The notes beneath the pieces were generated by a model. That model was not told the DNA's origin. It was given only the letters and a program-made list of their open reading frames with translations, and made no database searches. The position numbers and the translations under genes are program-made. A stretch of DNA of 64,000 nucleotides from Kryptolebias marmoratus (taxonomy: Eukaryota > Chordata > Actinopteri > Cyprinodontiformes > Rivulidae): NCBI RefSeq assembly GCF_001649575.2, contig NC_051431.1, forward strand, positions 11,105,930 through 11,169,929. The letters run 5' to 3'. This document shows, one piece after another, positions 59,122 through 64,000 of the stretch. Within the stretch, counting starts at the first letter, position 1. Every line of letters starts with the position of its first letter.

Positions 59122-62012
59122 ATGGCAGGTAAGGCTTCCGAGTCCCGAGTCCCGTTTCAGCTTTGTGGGCTTCTCGGTTTTACCTGATCCTGTTGGTTTT
59201 CGCTTCCCAGACAAGGAGATCGCCCAAGTGAGGGGGAGATTTGTGGAGAAGGTGTCCAGATCCCTGGTCAAGCAGCTCCTGGACGACATGTTAGAGGACG
59301 GGGTGCTGAACGACCAGGAGAAGGACTCCGTGCTGGAGGACAACACCAGCAAGGCGGACATGGCTCGGGACCTCATCGACACGGTGAAGAGGAAGGGCGA
59401 CAAGGCCAGCAGGAAGATGATCGACAGGATCCAGAAGAGGGATCCGATGCTTTACTTAGAGCTGGGCCTGAACTGTGAGCCGCTGCCAGGTGAGAAGCCC
59501 AGAGATCCACTTCCTGTGAGGGTCCAGAGGCAAAGCTGAGGCTCTGCTGAGGTTCAAAACCAGCTGAAATCAGCAAAACAGGAGCCGAAACTGGAATAAC
59601 CAGAACTAGAACGATAAGCTGTATTTTAACAAAGTTGTAGCTAAAAGATGAAATTAACTAAATCATAGTTGAAAGCTTAAATTAGGAAAAAGCTAAAATC
59701 AATGAAATCAGTATTATTGTAGCTAAAAGCTACAATAAACTACAATAAGCAAAACAGTAACTAAAAGCTGTATTTTAACAAAGCTGTAGCCGAAATTACC
59801 AAAATAAAAACCAAAAGCTTAAATTAGGAAAACTGTATCGAAAAGCTGAAATGAAAAAAAAAAAAATCATCTAAAAACTTAAAAAATCAAAAAAGTAGCT
59901 AAAAGATAAAATTATCAAAGTTGTAGCTAAAAGCTACAATAACAAAACAATACCTAAAAAACTTAATTAACTAAATAGAAGCTAAAGGCTGAAATTGACA
60001 AAATCATAACCAAAAAATTAAATTAGCCAAACAGCAGCTAAAAGTTAAAAGCCTCACAAGACAAAAATGGAACGAGTACAATGAAGAAGATTGAAGACAA
60101 ATCAGGAATTATTTTGTAAATAAAATGTTGCAGCACATTTTTCCTAACTGGGCCGAATGTGTTTATATATATTAATGGCTAAAAGAGCAGAAAGTGTGCA
60201 GAATTAATTTAATGGATGAAACCATAAACAGGGAGAACAAACGATAAAAAATAAAGCTTCTAAAAGGTCCAGAATGATGACACGACTGTTTCTTTCAGCT
60301 CCAGCTCCTCAGCAGAACCAAACCTGGTCGTCCAAACTCATCACCACCACGGACTCCTTCAAGAAGGAGAAACTCGGCAGTAAAGACGTAAACTGAAAAT
60401 AAAAGTCTTAATTATCTTTTAGGATAACTTGTTGTTCCACATTCATCTCAGACAGGTTTGTCTGTGACATGTTGTCCGGGTGTGAGCTAAAAAAACAAAA
60501 AAGCCCATCCTTCCTGTTAATCAAATGGTTTTATCTAAGCTCTCATTTGTTTCCTCAGGTTTATAATGTGACTCAGGAGTCCCTTGGAAACCGCATGGCT
60601 CTGCTGATCACCAACAGAGACTTCGCTGACGCCAGGTTCACCAGAAAAGGAGCCGAGAAAGACGAGGAGAACATGGTGAAGCTGCTCAGTTCTCTGCGAT
60701 ACAGCGTGGAGAAACACAAGGACCTCACCGGGAAGGTACCCGTAATCCCACCCATAATCCCATAATTCTAGCTAAATATTAGCTAAAACTAACATGAGAC
60801 AAACTGAAGCAAGGCTTTAAAGAGAAAAATGTTTCTAAAGAAACTTACATTTCTTTCTACGGGGAAAATATTTGTAAATAAAGTTAAATATTTTCAAAAG
60901 TAAAAAAGTTAAAAAACGCTACAGTCAGAGCTGCCTTTACCTGAACGAGCTGAAAGTTTTGACGTGTAAACGGCTAAAATAAAACAAAGTGTGCAAAAAA
61001 GGCGTAAGGATAACAGGACAAGGCAGGACATCAAATCAAAGGTTTATTTTTCTGTCTGGTCAAGAGTTCCTGTCTTCCTGTCCTCTTGTCCATCACAGGA
61101 GATGGACGAGGTCCTGTGTGCTTTCACCAAACAACCGAAGCTCAAAACCACAGACAGCGTGTTCGTCTTCTATTTAGTTTGTGTCGACAGTTCCCCGTCG
61201 ACAACATTTACAAGTACCTGGGATCACAGAACTGTCCCGCTCTGATAGACAAACCCAAGATCATCATCATCCAGGCCTGCAGAGGAGGTCACCGCCGGTG
61301 TCCGGGTGTTGATGGGAAGGGGGGGGTCCGGCTCAGACCAGAACCAAATTAAACCTGTGCCGCTTGTGTTGCAGAGTCGCAAGGACATGTGCTCGTAAGC
61401 GACAGCGCCAAAGCTGCGGTGGTCTCCGACGACGTCTCGCAGCCGGCATCGGTTGGCGAAGACAACATCGTGGATGACACAGTCCGATTCGTCCACAAGG
61501 AGAAGGACTTCATTTCTCTGCTGTCCAGCACTCCCGGTCGGTTTGGCCTTCAGTCAAAGCTGACTATGGAGGACCGAAACCAACATAATTTATTTTTGAT
61601 TATGTCAGTTTTGGTCCTCCATATTCAGTCAGAGCTGACGGGAAACATCTGCCGTGTTTTTGACTGAAGATCTTCTCTTTTTTTTCTCCTTCTCGGTTTC
61701 CTGCAGACACGGTATCCTACAGGCGGGAGGATCTGGGCTCTTTCCTGATCCAGTACATCGTTGAGGTGTTCAACACCTGCTCCCACGTGGACGACATCGA
61801 CGAGCTTTTCAGAAAGGTGAGCACCTTTTTTTTGTGTTTGAAAGAAAGGAAACGCAGAAACCAACCACTAATCACTCTGTTATTTTGTTTTTATTTATTT
61901 TTAAACTCTGCAGGTCATGCAGCGCTTTGAGGAGTTTCCCTCCGAGACTAAAAGACAAATGCCCACCAAGGACAGGTGCACCCTTACCAGACGCTTCTAC
62001 CTGTTTCCATGA
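59122..62012 (+). pseudogene. second caspase-1-like copy, catalytic-His segment lost and frame shifted
   Basis: Exons match casp1 one for one: 59122-59128, 59211-59489, 60299-60387, 60559-60735, 61099-61287, 61375-61536, 61707-61816, 61914-62012. Exons 3 and 7 are identical in length to casp1 (89 and 110 nt). The CARD is intact (SLVKQLLDDMLEDGVLN), and p20 begins VYNVTQESLGNRMALLITN. Exon 5 is 52 nt shorter than in casp1: after VFV, the 75 nt that would encode the MSHG histidine loop are replaced by 23 unrelated nt (61168-61190), which shifts the frame. Similarity resumes at 61191 (FPVDNIYKYLGSQNC) and includes the active-site IIIQACRG (Cys codon 61278-61280). The p10 exons are open and end RRFYLFP. 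Read as is, translation stops at 61245 after about 232 aa. All splice sites look usable, so the loss may be recent or an assembly error. Confidence 0.85.
59575..60055. repeat. degenerate AT-rich minisatellite in intron 2 of the second caspase copy
   Basis: Variants of AAAAGCT(G/A)AAATTA, TAGCTAAAAGCT and AACAAAA recur more than ten times with spacing of about 25-50 bp. The array fills most of the intron between 59489 and 60299. Confidence 0.7.
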
Positions 62013-62053
62013 GGCAGCACTGCATTATTGCTACTTTTTCTGTTATCTTAAAA

Positions 62054-62075
62054 AATAAAAAAAGTTGTCAATAAA
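62054..62075 (+). terminator. paired poly(A) signals of the second caspase copy
   Basis: AATAAA at 62054-62059 and again at 62070-62075, 42-63 bp after the stop codon. Their preservation fits a copy that is still transcribed or was silenced only recently. Confidence 0.6.
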
Positions 62076-63458
62076 AGTTCATTTGATTAAGATTTGCTCT
62101 GGTGATGTTCAGGATTTGACCTGAATCAGCCGATCGATCAGACAAAAAGAGAAAATAAAGATTTAAACAGATTTCTTGCAGCATTCTTATGAAATGATAT
62201 ATATATTATAATAGAGACAAGTTTGTTTTCAACGTTTTGTTTCCAAGCAGCAATGCTCTCTTATAAATTCTTCAAAGTGTCTAGTTTTTAGCTAATAGCA
62301 GATCGATTGTGCTCAGTTGTTTTTGTCTTTTTGTCCTCTTTGTTTAACAGTTTATTGTCTTTGTTCACCCAGCCTAGAACAGCCCGGCTTGGTTATAAAC
62401 GTCCTCTTTTCTCTGCAGTCATCAGAAGAAATGTGCAATTAGATAAATAATAATAATAATAATAATAAAACTATTTGCAAAACACAACACGAAGCCTAGA
62501 AATGATTTTCCAAATAGACTTTTACTTGAAAAAAAGGACAAAACTCCGGTTAAACAAAGAAATCCATGTTCTCACAAAAACAACACGAAGGCAACAAGTC
62601 GAGTAGGCAACATGGTAACACGGTTGACGTTTGTGCACGTTGGACGCGTCCCTAAAAAACGCTCACAGGCCCGCTCGCTCCTCGAGTTGCAGCGCCAACT
62701 AAAATGGTGTCCTGACAGAAGGAAACGCGCCGTTTGAAGCTGGGGCTTCGTTTAAGCTAAGGGTGTTTGTCATCGATCCGACCAGGTTAGACTGTTCAGC
62801 AGCTCACGGGGACGTAGTGGCACTGTTAGAGAGAGCTTCGTATCAGGTTAAAAAAAAAGACAGTTTCTCCCATTCAGACGCATTAGCTACAGTTGAACAT
62901 ATGCGCTCATGTTCAGAAATAAAGTGAAAAATGCTGTCGAACAGGTAAGGCCAGACGGAAATAAGTACAGCAGAGCTGCTTCAATTAAAAAAAAAAAAAG
63001 AAAAAAAAACAACATACGGAGAAACACTTTTGGCAATTTGATGAGTCAACATCAGTACAGGAATGTTGTTTTTGTTCCCCTTTGCATCAGAATACAAAAC
63101 AGCAAAAAAACAAAAACAAAAAATAAACATGCAGGGCAAATTTAAAGACATAAAAAACATTAAAAAATACTACAAAAAGATCAAAACGATGCAAAGAATC
63201 CAATCAGACGGCTCTGAAAACACTGCAGATGAGCGACCGGTCACTTTTTCTGTACAACACGAAACAGACGGTACGAACGAATCGGCGGCGGACCTGCGAG
63301 CTGGAATGTATCAGTACGGCGTTACGCGTTTTCGCGACGTTCCCCTCTCGGAGAACATCGGAACCTTGACACTTGACACTCAGATAAAACGGTTTGCAGC
63401 ACCACACGTTTACAAAACAGCGACTCATGCGAGAACACCTCCGGCCCTGTACACTGAG

Positions 63459-63489
<31 letters not shown>

Positions 63490-63587
63490 CGGACGTTACA
63501 TCTTCCGCTAAACGTGTTGTGGTTTGCATTTATTCAGACAGGATACTGTGTGTGTGTGTGTGTGTGTGTAGCTGTAGCGGTTGAGGT
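62076..63587 (-). other. stx1a: probable 3' UTR of the syntaxin-1 gene
   Basis: The sequence directly follows the syntaxin stop codon on the minus strand. It includes a GT run at 63547-63570, a second at 63472-63489, an A-rich tract near 62990-63010 and an (ATA)n run at 62443-62468. No other coding sequence is supported. A minus-strand AATAAA lies near 62350. The end point is not determinable here. Confidence 0.5.
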
Positions 63588-63665
63588 TTAAGTCAGAAAC
63601 GATCCGACTACAGAAGCAACAACGATTCCCACAATCAGGCAGCATACTACGATCATAATTTTCTT
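63588..63665 (-). CDS. stx1a: syntaxin-1, last coding exon (membrane anchor), partial gene
   Basis: Syntaxin-1 is the plasma-membrane t-SNARE of regulated exocytosis. Only its terminal coding exon is in the window: an acceptor CTCTGCAG ends at 63666 on the minus strand, and the exon reads KKIMIVVCCLIVGIVVASVV, then GSFLT and TAA. This corresponds to the C-terminal transmembrane anchor KKIMIIICC...GIVIAS of vertebrate syntaxin-1, and the exon boundary just before KK fits that family. The short end after AS.VG fits syntaxin-1A better than 1B (which ends GGTLGL), and RABGEF1 and STX1A share human 7q11. With 25 residues only, 1A versus 1B is not secure. The rest of the gene lies beyond 64000. Confidence 0.72.
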   Translation of the reverse strand, partial: KKIMIVVCCLIVGIVVASVVGSFLT

Positions 63666-63884
63666 CTGCAGAGTGGACAAAAAAACAAGGAAAAAGAAGA
63701 AAAAACAGACAAAAATTCCCACGCAGCAAAATGAGGAAAAGAAGAAAACATGTTAGAAGTTTGAACTGTGTTCATACGGATCGGAACAAAATGCAGGTCA
63801 GAAGACAAAAAGAGACGTTTATCACCAGGAAACGTGAGCGAGCATGTGGTTCTCAAGTGTAATCACTGGAAATATGTCTACAAC

Positions 63885-64000
63885 TGATTAACTTTTGGAG
63901 CCAGTCTGACTTAAGATGGCTGCCACAGCTAATCACAGCACAAGAGGACCACCAATGGTAAATAATACGCCTGTCGGCAGGCATGCTCCAACTTCCCTCA
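63885..64000 (+). repeat. dispersed repeat family A, copy cut by the window edge
   Basis: ATTAACTTTTGGAGCCAG, AAGATGGCTGCCACAGCTAA and an ATACGCCTG tail match family A. It lies in the last intron of the syntaxin gene. Confidence 0.65.

Noticed and set aside
61181..61190. Tiny intron explaining the broken frame in the second caspase copy
   Set aside because: A GT...AG pair exists, but the intron would be only about 14 nt, far below what the spliceosome can remove, and it would not restore the missing histidine loop.

Overview
The window is eukaryotic nuclear DNA from a ray-finned fish, most likely a percomorph teleost. It holds intron-split vertebrate genes with GT-AG (twice GC-AG) splicing, (CA)n microsatellites, Tc1, hAT, LINE and SINE relics of teleost type, and the teleost otolith gene otolin. 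The inflammatory caspase here carries an N-terminal CARD, as in most teleosts, rather than the PYD found in zebrafish caspa/caspb. Species cannot be fixed from sequence alone.

Layout. (1) 2.1-12.3 kb (+): nmd3, complete, 15 coding exons, 504 aa. (2) 12.3-19.1 kb: spacer with decayed Tc1 and LINE pieces and a GC-rich candidate promoter. (3) 19.2 kb (+): sptssb, a single coding exon of 80 aa. (4) 19.4-31.3 kb: repeat-rich spacer with a Tc1 relic that contains a nested SINE. (5) 31.3-34.4 kb (+): otol1, four coding exons, 491 aa. (6) 37.1-39.8 kb (-): a three-Ig-domain Fc receptor-like gene with signal peptide but no membrane segment. (7) 42.9-46.8 kb (-): rabgef1 (Rabex-5), eight coding exons, 512 aa. 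(8) 49.4-62.0 kb: a cluster of three CARD loci: a CARD-only gene (-), an intact caspase-1-like gene (+, 390 aa) and a second caspase-1-like copy (+) that has lost the catalytic-histidine segment and its frame. (9) 63.6 kb (-): the last coding exon of a syntaxin-1 gene, which continues off the right edge.

The genes do not form one pathway. nmd3 serves 60S ribosome export, sptssb sphingolipid synthesis, otol1 the otolith matrix, rabgef1 endosomal Rab5 activation and syntaxin-1 exocytosis. nmd3-sptssb-otol1 matches human 3q26, while RABGEF1 and STX1A are both on human 7q11, so the window spans a synteny junction. The immune-related part is the Fc receptor-like gene and the caspase cluster. The most notable signal is the caspase cluster. 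The CARD-only gene looks like a caspase-1 copy cut short by a stop codon one codon before a preserved splice donor, a layout that resembles the mammalian CARD16/17/18 decoys. Next to it, a tandem copy keeps the active-site cysteine but lacks the histidine loop.

Exon boundaries were placed by hand from splice signals, reading phase and similarity between copies. All five complete genes and the CARD-only gene give totals divisible by three. Family names come from recognition, not from a search.
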